A program made the position numbers and the translations under genes. The notes under the pieces were generated by a model, which saw nothing but the letters and a program-made list of their open reading frames with translations, was not told where the DNA came from and ran no database searches. DNA of 64,000 nt, from assembly GCA_028335825.1 (NCBI GenBank), contig JAIOKI010000002.1, forward strand, positions 1-64,000, read 5' to 3'. The stretch is from Nosema muscidifuracis (taxonomy: Eukaryota; Microsporidia; Nosematidae). Below, in pieces: positions 34,691 through 46,881 of this stretch (its first letter is position 1; each line of letters starts with the position of its first letter).

Positions 34691-36888
34691 TTATATATAC
34701 GCTGAAGTTGGTAAAATACTAAAGAAAATTTTAGAATTATATGACTCTAAAGATGTTAAAAACAATTTGTACAAACTATAGATCATGAATTTCTATAAAA
34801 GAATATCTGAAATATAAATATATCTATAGATTTCTATTCTTCGGAATAAATACTATATTGATAAAGAAGGTAACTCAAAGATTAATAATTGATAATCCAT
34901 ATAGTACTAAAAATACTATATCTAGTTTTGTCTTATAGTTTAATATGATGTATAATTAAACTGTTTATTTAGTCGTTAAGAATGTAATCTTGGTCATGAA
35001 TTGATATCTGTTCTTGAGGATTAGCAATACAAAGAATGGCTATTTTTTATATGTAATGTGTTTAGATATATTATTATATGAATATTTTATAGTGTTATAA
35101 ATACGATAATGACTCAGCACAAGGTAATTCACCTTATTTAAGGATCAGAAAGCATAAATATAATGACTAGAATCATTTAATTATAGATATTTCATCTATA
35201 TACAGTAAAACTAGGACCAAATTAGAAATTCATCATAGTATAAGTATAAATATCTGGTATATTGTTCGGGTACAAAGAATTGACTAAAAGATTTATAATT
35301 ACTTACTATCTCATGTAACAGAAATAGAAATAAAGACACTGAACTTTTTATTGAAGATTTAATCTATAATCTTTTATGATAAAATTAAAACTATAAGAAG
35401 TAAAACAATAAAGACTTTGGTCTTAGTATTAAATTTAATATATTATATAAGAAAATTTTAAAATTTAGAACTATCTTTCATCTAATATCCTCGTACTTAT
35501 AAGAACAGTCAAAACAGGGTATGTCGCTTATCTATTTTCTATAAGAATCAAAGATTAAATGCAACAAATAAATGTGATTGAAATAGAGAGAGAGAAGATA
35601 AAACATACCTATTCTAGAAATATAAATAAATCGAAAAGTTAAGGTATAGCAGATATTGAATGGTTAAATTTTTATTTATATACTATATATAAAGATACTT
35701 GATTGACATATTATTAAGAAATATGGTGCAAATAAAAAATTCGATTTTTATATACAGTAATATTTGTTGTGACATACATGGATTTAACTAAGATAAAAAA
35801 TTATTGTCAGTTAAGCAATTATTGACTTTTTGAATAACGATATTATATCATTAGATTGAAGTCTAGTATTTTTATACCCATATTTAATAAAAAGTAAAAA
35901 AAAATTTGTAGTCAAATCAGAGAATAATGATGAGAGAAGTTCGTAAGTTTTAATTTTATGGCATAAACTATTTGTAGATTATGATTTTTTACTAAGATAA
36001 AAAATAATTCAAATTGTATTCTATTCAACTATGGATCGACTTCTTTTTATTAGATCTATGAGACAACCAAGGTAAAATACAAATGATAGTTATAAATTAT
36101 ATCTGTTTAGAAATATCTTATTCACAAGATAATTATTCAATCTAAGGTATGAAATTCCTAAAGAATGTGATTTTCAAATCTAATTGATTTGATATTCTAT
36201 CATAAATAGACCATGAATGTTATCATTTATCAACAAAAGATTATTTGATATTTCCAGTGAAATATAAATACACTACTACAGTCATATAAATTTTTGAGAT
36301 TCTTTGGATTATTTTTACTGTATACCTATAATTACAAAGATTTATTATTTAAGAAGTCATACAAATTATATTTTTTGTTTGATTGGTTTGTTAAAGAGTT
36401 TCACAATACTATTAATAAGTTAAAACAATTCAACTAATTATAGAAGAATTTACCATGGATTGCAAGAAATGATAAGAAAATGTTTCTGTAACGAATAGCT
36501 TGATTGATGAGCATTTAAAATTTTATAGAGTTAATAAATTGTGCAAATTTGTTATTGAAGGTAAATATTGAAGTTTATGTGAAAAAATTTAAAGATATGT
36601 ATCAAAGAAAAAGAGTTTGATGAACAACTTATATTTTCATATTTCTTTATGATTAATTTAACTGAAGATCTATAACTTAAATAGTTTTCAGAATTGATAT
36701 ATCTCATTTTTATATCGATTTTGCTTCATATAATCATTAAGATTTACATACATATTCATTGGCCAATTCTTATAAAATAAAAAGACATTATGTTAATTAA
36801 TCTTTTGAGTGATTACAATACTCAATTTTAGGCAGTATAATAATATATTTGTGAAATATACCACCCAATATGAATTGATGCAAAATAT
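34691..36888. other. Decayed 2.2-kb stretch
   Basis: Plus-strand frames here are short and broken; some (near 35100-35700 and 36440-36700) have protein-like composition, consistent with the tail of the MULE or another element. Nothing can be named. Confidence 0.4.
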
Positions 36889-37953
36889 TTAATTAAATAT
36901 TCCAGATGATATTAAGTAGATTATCAAAGATATTATAATGATAAATGCACCAGTAAGACCGCATCCTAATTTCATTTTATTCTTCTTATTCTTAACAGAA
37001 TATAATCCTAATAAGCTTATCAATACTATTCCTGTAACTGAAACAGGTACAACAGTATTTATATCGAAATCCTTAGTTTCAGTAGAATTTTCAACTGTAG
37101 AAATTTCTTCAATACTATGTAATCTTCTTCCATAATGAACAGGATCATGTCTAACAAATAAATCTTCAGGGCTTCTTATCATTAATTCAACATTCAATAT
37201 TTTGCTAATTTCATTAAGTTGATTCTCAAAATCTTCGTTCTTACAATCTGATTGAATATCTCGACTTACAGCATCAGACAAACACTTCAAGTTGTTAAAA
37301 CATTCGTCACGTAATTCATACGCACTGCATCTGACAGCATTTATATTAGAAGCATTATCACAAAGCTCTTCTAATTTTTTAAAAAAAATATCCTTGGCTT
37401 TATCGACATGTTTACCTACGTCATATTTTACCAGTTTTTTGTTTATCGGTCGATAATCGTATTTATCACACCCTTCAATATACTTATCATCTGTATAAAT
37501 GTTTTCAAAATCATATAATGTACATATTCTGTAAAACGATAAATAATCATAAGAATATTTTAAGCAAATCGGATCACAATTACATAACTTTCTAGTATAA
37601 TGCTCCAAACATTTTGGTATTATACTGATTTCTCTTTTTTTCAGAATCTTGAACATTTACGTTTTGTGTCATATTCTTACACATTTGTACCTTCGAAATT
37701 ATAACATCAAATTTCCAATAAATAAATTTATCCATATATTCAAAATTAGCTTTTGTACTTGGGTTAAGTAATATTTATGAAGTAGAATTTGTAGCAGCTA
37801 CCTTGTTAGAAGAATTCAAATTATCAATTTCATGTGCTCCTAATCCTTAAATATTTTGATCTTCCGCTGCATCTTTATTAATTTCGTTTCGTTCTGTATT
37901 GTTAATAGCAAGAGAAACTTTGTTAGTATTGTTGGTATTAGGTATCTTCATTT
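36889..37953 (-). pseudogene. Two-helix membrane surface protein, broken N-terminus
   Basis: The last 255 codons (37656-36889) are open. They encode a Cys-rich ectodomain with a CNCDPICLKYSYDYLSFYRIC segment split over residues 27-47, about ten cysteines in all, and a basic YGRRLH stretch. Two adjacent membrane helices follow (about 206-223 and 231-252, joined by KNKKNKMK). Protein-like coding continues upstream to an ATG at 37953 (MKIPNTNNTNK) with CCC at 37964-37966, but it contains two TAA codons and phase changes next to A runs (near 37920 and 37640). An ATG preceded directly by TAA begins the open part. I read this as a recently broken gene; homopolymer sequencing errors could account for the phase changes but not both stops. 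Family unknown. Confidence 0.6.
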
Positions 37954-38221
37954 TAAATTTTGGGTGTTATGTATTTATATAGTTTATTTTTAATTAATAA
38001 TATTTTAATTAAAATCTTATGATTTTAATCTAAAAAAGTATTGTATGAAAGTGATTTTAAAATATTTAAAAAATATTTTATATTGATATTAATTTAAAAA
38101 AGTTATAAAATTTTAATTAAAATTTCATCTTACAATACTATAAAATACACTATGATTATATAAACTAGATTTTTTATCTAAATTTACTAAAATTTGTTAT
38201 TTATTTTCAGAATTACAATAG

Positions 38222-38359
38222 ATGAATGGTATCTATCATAGAAAGATCCTACTTGCAGTTCTTTCTTTACATGTGTTCTCATCTGTGATCACAAGACATA
38301 CTTTCAAGAATGTTCTTGAGAACTCTGATTTGTATATTTTTGTGGTAAGTAGTTACTAA
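38222..38359 (+). CDS. Short secreted frame or first exon, 45 aa
   Basis: The frame starts MNGIYHRKILLAVLSLHVFS, a good signal peptide with an Arg/Lys n-region, and continues ITRHTFKNVLENSDLYIFV before TAA. Its codons are clearly less AT-rich than the surroundings. The segment TFKNVLENSDLYIFV resembles the start of a thioredoxin/PDI-type domain just before the point where the CxxC segment would follow, but this is weak. A GTAAGT lies right after that (38345-38350), followed by TACTAA (38354-38359), so it could be a first exon with a splice donor and branch-like site; no continuation was found. It may instead be a relic. Confidence 0.3.
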   Translation: MNGIYHRKILLAVLSLHVFSSVITRHTFKNVLENSDLYIFVVSSY

Positions 38360-38732
38360 GTTGTAAATATAACTACAAAAGAAGTTATTTTGGTCTCAAA
38401 TTTACTCGATCTAAAATATTATTAATTATTGATTTAAGTAATTTTTATTAATCATTTTATCATAAAATCAAATTTCACTACAATGTACTTAAATTTAATT
38501 ATATAGTTCGTTTCGATTTATAAAGTAATTAATTAAATTTTTATAAATTGATCAAATTTTAAATTAATATTAAATTCAAAATATTGTTAATAGTTCATAA
38601 ATATTTAATATATGTAAAAATAAGTTTTGTGATTTATAACTTACCTAACCTAGATGAAACACAAATATGATCAATTATTTTTTATACAAATTTATTTCAA
38701 TAATGACACTATTATTGGTTACAAGATATAAA

Positions 38733-38915
38733 ATGTAACTCAAATTAAAAAGTTGAATAGAAGATGAGATTTTAATAAAGTACTCAGAGGAACTTTAGAA
38801 AGCTAAACTATGAACAAGAGTCATAAGAAATCTATAATAAAGGTTAAAAGAAGCAGACTTGTCAGAAGTGTAAATTGAAAAGATTGATGAATAATTAATT
38901 GACAAGAAATATTAA
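38733..38915 (+). pseudogene. Decayed Glu/Lys-rich coding relic
   Basis: A single plus-strand frame from GAA at 38760 runs 52 codons to TAA at 38913 with six internal stops (five TAA or TAG, one TGA) and no phase change. Between the stops the sequence is strikingly protein-like and helical (for example EDEILIKYSEEL and RLKEADLSEV). The frame may begin at the ATG at 38733. No family is recognised. Confidence 0.4.
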
Positions 38916-39679
38916 ATCATAAATATTTTGTTTTATATATACTTAATGACGTGTTGTTCTATACTTCTCTTAAAATAATAATTTTAACATTTTTTGTTTT
39001 AAATCATATATTCCTCCTTATCTAACAATATAGTCATTATGATAATATTTTATTAAATCCTTTCTTTACAATTTTAGTATCTTTTTATATGTTATATTTT
39101 TGGCAATATTTACTTCTTAAAAATGATATTCTCTTCATATCCTTTCATAAAATTCTATCTAGACCTTCATATGTACTTTTTCTTGTAACAACTTATCATA
39201 AATATCATTCCAATGTGATACATTAGATTTTCAATCTTGTAATTTAAATTATTTTCCTGACGTTGATCATTCATTCTTTTTAAAAATAATTATTCCATTA
39301 AATTTATAACATAACTAGTAGATTTCTATATAACATTTGTTCTTTACTTTATTATTAATAATTTTAATCTAATTAAAATTATTCAAGATTTATAATTCTT
39401 ATTATAATAAAGATGGTTCTTTTTTCGAAAATATTATCTTTTCTTTTCCTCAGGTTTTTGTTAAAAATGACTAAAATAACAGGTTCAGTTAGTAGCTTAT
39501 AAATTGATAAATATGTTGGATTTTTTTTGAAAGTTAACCCCAATTATTGTAAAATTTTTATTTATAAAATTTATGATACGGTTATTTCGCAAAATTTGCT
39601 TAAAAAATATTTAAGCATTTAATTTTATTCCTTCTTTCAATCCACACAAAAGAACTTCTAAAGTAATTAGTCTTGTATT
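38916..39679. other. AT-rich spacer
   Basis: Nothing is recognised between the coding relic and the MULE fossil. Confidence 0.4.
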
Positions 39680-40590
39680 ATAAGATCACTACAACTTCTT
39701 AATATCGCTTTCGTGATCAACATATTTTATATTTATTTTTTTGACTTTCCTCTTGTAGTCATTCAATATTTAAATATATTTAAGAGTATTAAGGTACTAC
39801 AAGAAACTAGAATTATTTTTATTAATTAGATTATAAAGTTTTGAATTAAATCCTTCAACAACATTATTAGTTCTACCCTAAAAAGTACATATTTTTTCTA
39901 CTAAATGTGGTCCTATAATTTCTATATACATATTTAATAAGCTTTCTAATTTTTCATCATAAATATATATTAGGAAAATTCCACTGATTTATTGTCTAGA
40001 GGAGAGTTAATAAGATTAAAGACATTATCATCATTTTCGTTAGTTTTATTAGAAATAAACGATAGATCATAGGAAAACGCTATCTATTGAATCTTCATGT
40101 ATAATATATACTTAATAAAAACTACTTAAAGAATACTTAAAAATCTTCACTAAATCTAACTCTTTATTTAAGAATGAACTTCTGCCATTTGGAAAATTTA
40201 ATTCAGTAATATCAAAAATCAGGATTTAATACGAGTAAATTAAATTAAATCTATAAATAGATTCCTTTATATTATCAAATGATACATCTTGTCATTGTAT
40301 AATAATCATAAATACTACAAGGATTCCAAAAATTGAAATAAATAACTCATTTCTAAAAACAAATGGTTAATCAGCAAGTATAACTATTACAATACTCTTC
40401 ATTTTATATTTCAAAATATTATTAAAAACCATATTGTGTATATAAACTCCAACTGATTTAATAATTTAATCATTAGAGTGGTTAATCTGACATTATAAGT
40501 TACATTGGAGCATTTTTAGTATCCTTCTTCATAGGTCTATAGATAAGTCATCTATAATTGAATTTAATTACTCCCAGTTTATACAAAAGA
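39680..40590 (-). mobile_element. MULE transposase fossil, copy 3
   Basis: The minus strand encodes, in order, an ILAD-type block with PFVFRNELF (near 40380-40330), an FDITELNFP segment (near 40210), and, near 39880-39830, GRTNNVVEGFNSKLYNLI. The RTNN-EG-N block is the conserved C-terminal signature of Mutator-like transposases. The copy has several stops and a few changes of phase. It shares DNA-level similarity with the copies at 26430 and 33990, so one MULE family inserted at least three times here. Terminal inverted repeats and target duplications were not located. Confidence 0.6.
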
Positions 40591-42093
40591 AATTCAATAT
40601 ATATTGATAATTTTTTTATAAATATCTTAGGGGTTTTTGGGAAATCACATTATACACATATATATACAATTTAAAGATATTTCCAAAATCATGATAATAA
40701 TATGGTAAACAAAAATGATTTAATAAATATTCTGAATAGTTTTACTATCATCTAATTTATATCTTTAAGGAAAAATATTAAATTATTTATATAATACTTT
40801 TTTAATATATTTTTTTATTTATGTTATTTTAATTTATTCTTAATGATTCATTTTATTAATTAATTAATAATATATATGAGGTTGAAAAAAGACTTCTCTA
40901 TCTTATTAATCTAACCATAAAATTATTTTTTAGACCCATAACATAAAAAAGACAACTTTTTAGATCCCATGGATAATAATTTAGAATACATCAAATAAAA
41001 CCAAGATAAAATTGAGTGATTAGAGATATATTCTAAGATATGGAAGATTAATAAAAAAACATGTGAGACCCTTGGAATCAAGCAAGTAAACATCAATCTA
41101 TGATGATGACTTGTATCAGATTAATGATATAGTCGTAGAAGAAGAAGTGGAGATATTTATAATAATCTTGAGATTTTAAGAATAGAAGAAATACTGATAA
41201 CTTTATAAACTCATTAAAATTTACTTACTTTATTCTATCTCTATTAAGATTATTGTTAACAGGTAAAATAAATCTAGTGAGATAGGAATGGTGATCTTAA
41301 GAATTAGAGTTTTAGGTATTATAAAGATATTAGCAGAATGAATGAATATTCAATAACATTAAATATATTTTTTTAATTCATTATTTCTATATTGTTAATA
41401 TTTTTTCTGAATCGACTCACTCCTCATTATAAATATAATAATTATATAATATTATTAAATTTTAAGGGAGTAAAATATATATCACATATATGGAAATATA
41501 AAGATGTTAAAGAAACATTATTTTTTTCTAATTTTTAACCCATAAAATATTATTCTTACTTTTCTATATTTATAATTATAATATGGTAGTATCATTTAGA
41601 TAAAAGATAGTGATTAAATTTTATCAATTAAATCATAAAGTCAGAAAATATAAAATTTTTATTAATTCATAAGAGATCAATCTTAGAATACTAAATAGTA
41701 TTATTATAATAGATATTCATGTATGATAAGTTAATACATTTTAATTTATATTATTATTATCTTTTAATTTAATTTCTTTTACATGGGGTAAAATAATAAA
41801 TTATTTTAAAATTTTTATTTATAAATTTCTTGATGATTAAATTAATTTATTCCATTACGGTATAAAAAGTCTCATATTAATACTTATATATTTTAATCTT
41901 CAAACAAATATGTTTTATAATATAAGATGTATCTTAATGATAATATTCATACTTCCATGATTTAAGTCTATAGAGATGAATTAGAATAAAAATATGGCGT
42001 AGAAATGATATTCAAAAATATAATAATTAAAAATAAATCTCTAATATTTATCAGATAATATAAGTATAAAAATGAAATTATCTCTTTTATTTT
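40591..42093. other. AT-rich spacer
   Basis: No intact frame or known repeat is recognised; it probably holds the outer parts of the MULE plus decayed DNA. Confidence 0.4.
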
Positions 42094-42450
42094 TCAATTC
42101 AAATTATTCCTGCATTTTCTTATTTCTAAAAATATAATTAGAAATAATGAACATATAAATAATGATAATAATAGTAATAATAATAAAAGTACAAAGGTGA
42201 ATATAAAAACTGAAGTCCCAAAAAAATAATCATAAACTCCTGATAAAACTAAAATAAATATTGATGACAATATGTAAAAAATTATAACATACTTTGTTAT
42301 GTATTTTAAATTATTTAAAATTTCTGAATTATCATTGTCAGATCTGTATTTACAAGTTTCTTTTATTTTTTTGTTTATTGATCCATCATCTAAATCTATT
42401 ATAAGAATATCATCGAGAGAATATGATAGTAGTAAATATAATAATAGCAT
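42094..42450 (-). CDS. Small two-helix membrane orphan, 118 aa
   Basis: MLLLYLLLSYSLDD is a signal peptide or first anchor. A short acidic and basic lumenal stretch follows (residues 14-47, with one Cys), then two long hydrophobic helices (about 51-72 and 80-109; the second contains a run of eight leucines), and a basic tail RKCRNNLN. The layout, leader plus two helices in about 120 residues, is the same as the broken gene at 4722-5123, though sequence identity is low. The start is preceded by ATCCTTCTAA, a CC motif. No known family; membrane of the secretory route or cell surface is inferred. Confidence 0.72.
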   Translation of the reverse strand: MLLLYLLLSYSLDDILIIDLDDGSINKKIKETCKYRSDNDNSEILNNLKYITKYVIIFYILSSIFILVLSGVYDYFFGTSVFIFTFVLLLLLLLLSLFICSLFLIIFLEIRKCRNNLN

Positions 42451-43899
42451 TTAGAAGGATTAAAAATTTTATTTTATATTAAATAAATTTTTTTTGATTT
42501 TATATTGATAAATTCATTTTATTTTATCAGAAGATTAATTAGAACTAAAAATTTACTTAAGATTTGTTTATATTGTAATATTTATAGTTATTGAATTTCT
42601 TCACCCTACAATTATTAATTTAACATTTAGTATGTTAATATAAATTAAAAAGCAGCAATTTAAGAAAGTTATAGAAAAATACAAGTTTTTTTACAAATAA
42701 TTTTACATATTATTTACCCTCAATTAGAAATATTTAGAATATTTTTTATCCTTACTATTAGATAAGTTAAAACTAAAATATTTAAAGATCTCTCAAATTG
42801 ACAAATACTATCTTAAAGTTCTTCTTGACTAGATTATTTTGATTACATGAATCATGTTATCAATTTTTAGATGTATAATTTGTATATATAAATGTATGAG
42901 TATTAAGTATTATAAGTTTATCTATAGTAGTCTATATTTCTATAAATTTAGAGATTAAGATTTATATTTTATACTCATTGGTATTGTCTATCTATGTGAT
43001 ATAAATTTTTGTACAGATATTATTCCTTCTAATTCTCTTATACAATTCTAATATATAATAAACTTATACCTGAGAAAGGTCTTAAAATGTGTGTGATAGT
43101 GAAATAGTTAATGTATGAATTATAATTTCAATAAATATACTTAATTAATTAATATTTATGAATTCGCATTTTATGTTCATATCTTGTCATTATATTAAAA
43201 TGATAAATTCGCATTATTTTATTATGTTTATATGGTCACATATTTTTATAAGTATATATTCACATTTTATTATGTTTACATATTCTTTACTATTTGAAGT
43301 ATTTCTCTATTTTTATTTCATACATAAATAAATCTTCTTCTTTTTAGACTCTTCCATTATATAATGTGATAATTTCTATCCTACATACAAATATATTCTA
43401 AATAATAAATTCTATAAAAAATAAATGTATGATGAATATCTTAAAGTAGATAATTAATAAAAAATACATTCATATTTTGAATAGTGTAATAATAATTGAT
43501 GATAATCTATCTTATTGAAGAATATATGTAGAAGATAAGAAATATTTATTTGTCAAAAAGTCATATATTTTAAGGAGTAAATATAAGTATTAAGTGACAT
43601 ATTCTTCTTTAAGATGTCATCAATAATAAATATATTTATATTTCTTTATGTTAAATATTAGACTTTGATTAGAAAAATAAAATAGTTATTTTATGAGATA
43701 ATACCACACAAATTCTAATGTGACAGTTGTTTATCATTAAATCGACTGCTTATTCATTAAAAGATTTAAAATAGTTAACTTTTTGAGATTACCAAAACCA
43801 ATGGTTATTTATTATACTCTCAGGGAATTAAACATATATAAACTAGATAAAGATAAGTTGGTCTGAGTACTTTTAATTTGTTCATTATATTCTAATAAT
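42451..43899. other. AT-rich spacer
   Basis: No gene is recognised in 1.4 kb; the lower edge of the adjacent retroelement fossil may extend into it. Confidence 0.4.
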
Positions 43900-45800
43900 G
43901 TATGGATCTAAATATCGAGCTTATAGAACTATATCTATTGAATTAATTCTATTTTTTATTTTGTATGAATTCTATATCACATACAGCATATCATCTAACT
44001 AATTCTTAAATTATATCTTCATGTACTCATTTTAATTTTTTTATTATCTCAGACTTAAATCATTGGTTCATCTAATATATCTGAATATGAACTACACCTT
44101 ATTGTTATGTTCTTTTGGAACTTCTTATTTTTTAGGTTAGGTTTGAATAACAAACTTATTAGTTTATATTTATTCATTTTTATATCTTTCTAATATCTAA
44201 AATACATTCATTTATAAGTGATTAATTTTCTTCATTTGTCATATGAAACTACTTCTTCGATATTTCATCTTGAATATGTTTTGTTCTTTAACTCCAATAA
44301 GTTTGTATAATTTACACGTCTTTACATTACTTCAATATTATATTCATATAATGACTTTAGATTGTCATGTACTGTTTTCTATCCTCGATTAACCATATTT
44401 AAATGTTAGATATAATTATCTTTTTTTGATCATGTCTTTATTTTCATTATAATGTCTTGTTCTACTCAAAACATCACATTTTCTATTTTTGTATTGTTTC
44501 TTAATATAAGTATCTAAATTATCATATATTTTATAAATTTGATAATATTTCTTTCTCAATGATTATAGTTTTTTAGATCCTTAATTTATCATATATGTTT
44601 CTGTATTGTATTTGTCTAAAAATTATTCAAAAAACATTACTTAATGCATTAGTTTCGAGAATAAAATCATTCATAATGTCTGTGTTTTTAGGATTAAATC
44701 AATTAGTAGTATTCATTTCAATCTAATAAAGTAAATTATGTATTTCTCTATTTATTTATATTTTACATCTTTTTATGTCATGTTAAGTATAGGCTCAATT
44801 ATGAAAAACAGTCCTTTATAAATTTACTATTCTAATACACGATACAATCTTCTTACTTCTTCGATTTTTTAATTTTGTCTGTAAAATTAAGATTCCATAA
44901 AACTCTACTTCTTGCTTTTTAACTTCTAATCTTCTTTTTTAATATTAATCCTTTATCTATCAATATATTCATTATTCTCTGAAATATTACATCATTCGAT
45001 TTTCCAATTTCTTTATATATTATATTGTTTACACACTTAAATAATAGTATATAAATCTTTATTATTATTAGCATTAATTTTCATTCATCCAACTTATTCT
45101 TGAAATTGAATGGTGTTTTATAAAGATAAACAGTTGTAAAATATTTCTAATTTTTCATATTATGACTCATTTATTAAATATGATTTAGAGTAAGTCTCAT
45201 GTCTCTACAAGCTTGATGTTATGATTTAACTAGACCCTTCCTCATACATATAAGAATTTTATGTGTTATATTTGTAACAACTTCATGAGTAAACTAGTAT
45301 TCCTTTTTCTTTGTATGACTTTATCATCACTTTTTGATTTTCTAAAACACTAATTATATCTTTTATTATGTTTAATATATCAATCCTTTATATTCTAACA
45401 TTGTATTCCATCATAAAATTAACTAAGGCAAATGTATCTTACTAACTTACCCTCATGTTTATGATATTTATGTCTGAAAGTTGAACAAGACTAGAAGTTT
45501 CGTATTTATCCTCTCTTCATGTCCACCAAAATAATATTACCATTTCTTACTTTATAATTAGATTACCTGTTGTAATATTCTTTGTCCACTATACACCTGC
45601 TACTGAGCTATTCTTCTTAATTTTTGTTTTTCTATTATAACAAAGTTAACGTCTTTCAATTTTTTAAAATCATTAACTTTTCTTTTTTTTCAAATTTCTA
45701 ATAATATTAAAAAATTGACACTTTATGCTTTTGCTCTTTCTCTATCTACCTTCATCCTCATAATTGAATAACTTAATATTTCATAGGGTATTATTTAATT
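43900..45800 (-). mobile_element. Ty3/gypsy retrotransposon pol fossil
   Basis: On the minus strand, running down in coordinate, there are reverse transcriptase thumb/connection features (a FIKD-type segment near 44810) and then the opening of an RNase H domain (DFILETNA near 44660), in the order known for Ty3/gypsy pol. The element is old and broken in many places. LTRs were not recognised. Confidence 0.5.
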
Positions 45801-46881
45801 TGTAAATATCTTCCAGTAAATGTTTTGTTTAGATAACTTTAAAGGTCTATGATATTTAGTTCAATCTCATTATTTGAATTCACAAGCATTGATTTATCTT
45901 CTTTAAGAGAGATTGTAGATAACATTTTCATAATTCATATAATTTTTTATCTTGATATAGATGTATTTATGTATGTTATCATTTTTCTAATTTATATTGA
46001 GATTACCAAAATTAGGGATTTATTTAAAAATTTTTTATACTCACAACAAAACATATTTATATTCATACAAATAAAAATTTTTATATCAACTTTTTTCTCA
46101 TTAACTAGTACATATTTTTCATTGAAACAATATTTATACTAATATATATTGGATTTCAATATTTCTCTTGTTCTAATGAAAGTTATGATTATAATTATGT
46201 AAAATTAATATTATTAAAAAAGCAATAAACATAAATATCAATTGTATTTATCTCTAATTTAATGTTTATTTATTGATTTTTTTAAAATATTTTAACATAT
46301 AAGGAAGAAAACATTTAGATATAATAACCATTATAAGAATACATAAATAATATTTCTTATAAGTTTTAACATATTTATATACAATTAATAAAAATAATGA
46401 AATACTTATTGACTTAGTATTTATTTATGTCGTAGTAACTATTTGTCAGAAAATGAATTAGATCGTTATGACTCATCAAGAACTAATTAATCATAATAGT
46501 CTCTAGTGATTGATTACATGTAAATGAGACAAATAATTTTTTTAATTTGATAATTTATATTTTAATTAATTCAAGGTCAAAACTTCAAAAAATATTTATC
46601 TCATAGTTGAAAAATCTAAGAAATTTCTTTTATTATGTGTTTGATTTAGAAAAAGAAAATTGTTAACTTTTACATCAATTATTATTTATTTTATATATGA
46701 AGTAAAAATATATTATCGGCACTGCTTCAGATCATACAGAAAAACTAAATAAGCTCAACGATATAAATGGAATGATAGAAGAGGTTGATACAGAAAACAT
46801 AAGTCGTGTTTTCAAATAAAATTTCTTAATTTATATAAATTGATATTGTATCTATTCTAGAAGAAATATTATTTTTATTAA
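45801..46881. other. AT-rich spacer
   Basis: It contains a 97-codon hydrophobic Phe/Ile-rich plus-strand frame (45849-46142) that I do not accept as a gene, and a short protein-like run near 46730-46820 (DHTEKLNKLNDINGMIEE) that may be the front part of the next relic in another phase. Confidence 0.4.

Noticed and set aside
36938-37135. 65-codon plus-strand frame
   Set aside because: Antisense shadow of the two-helix surface-type gene.
45849-46142. 97-codon Phe/Ile-rich frame resembling a membrane protein
   Set aside because: Composition is what AT-rich DNA gives by chance; no ATG-proximal motif, and it begins at the edge of a retroelement fossil on the opposite strand.
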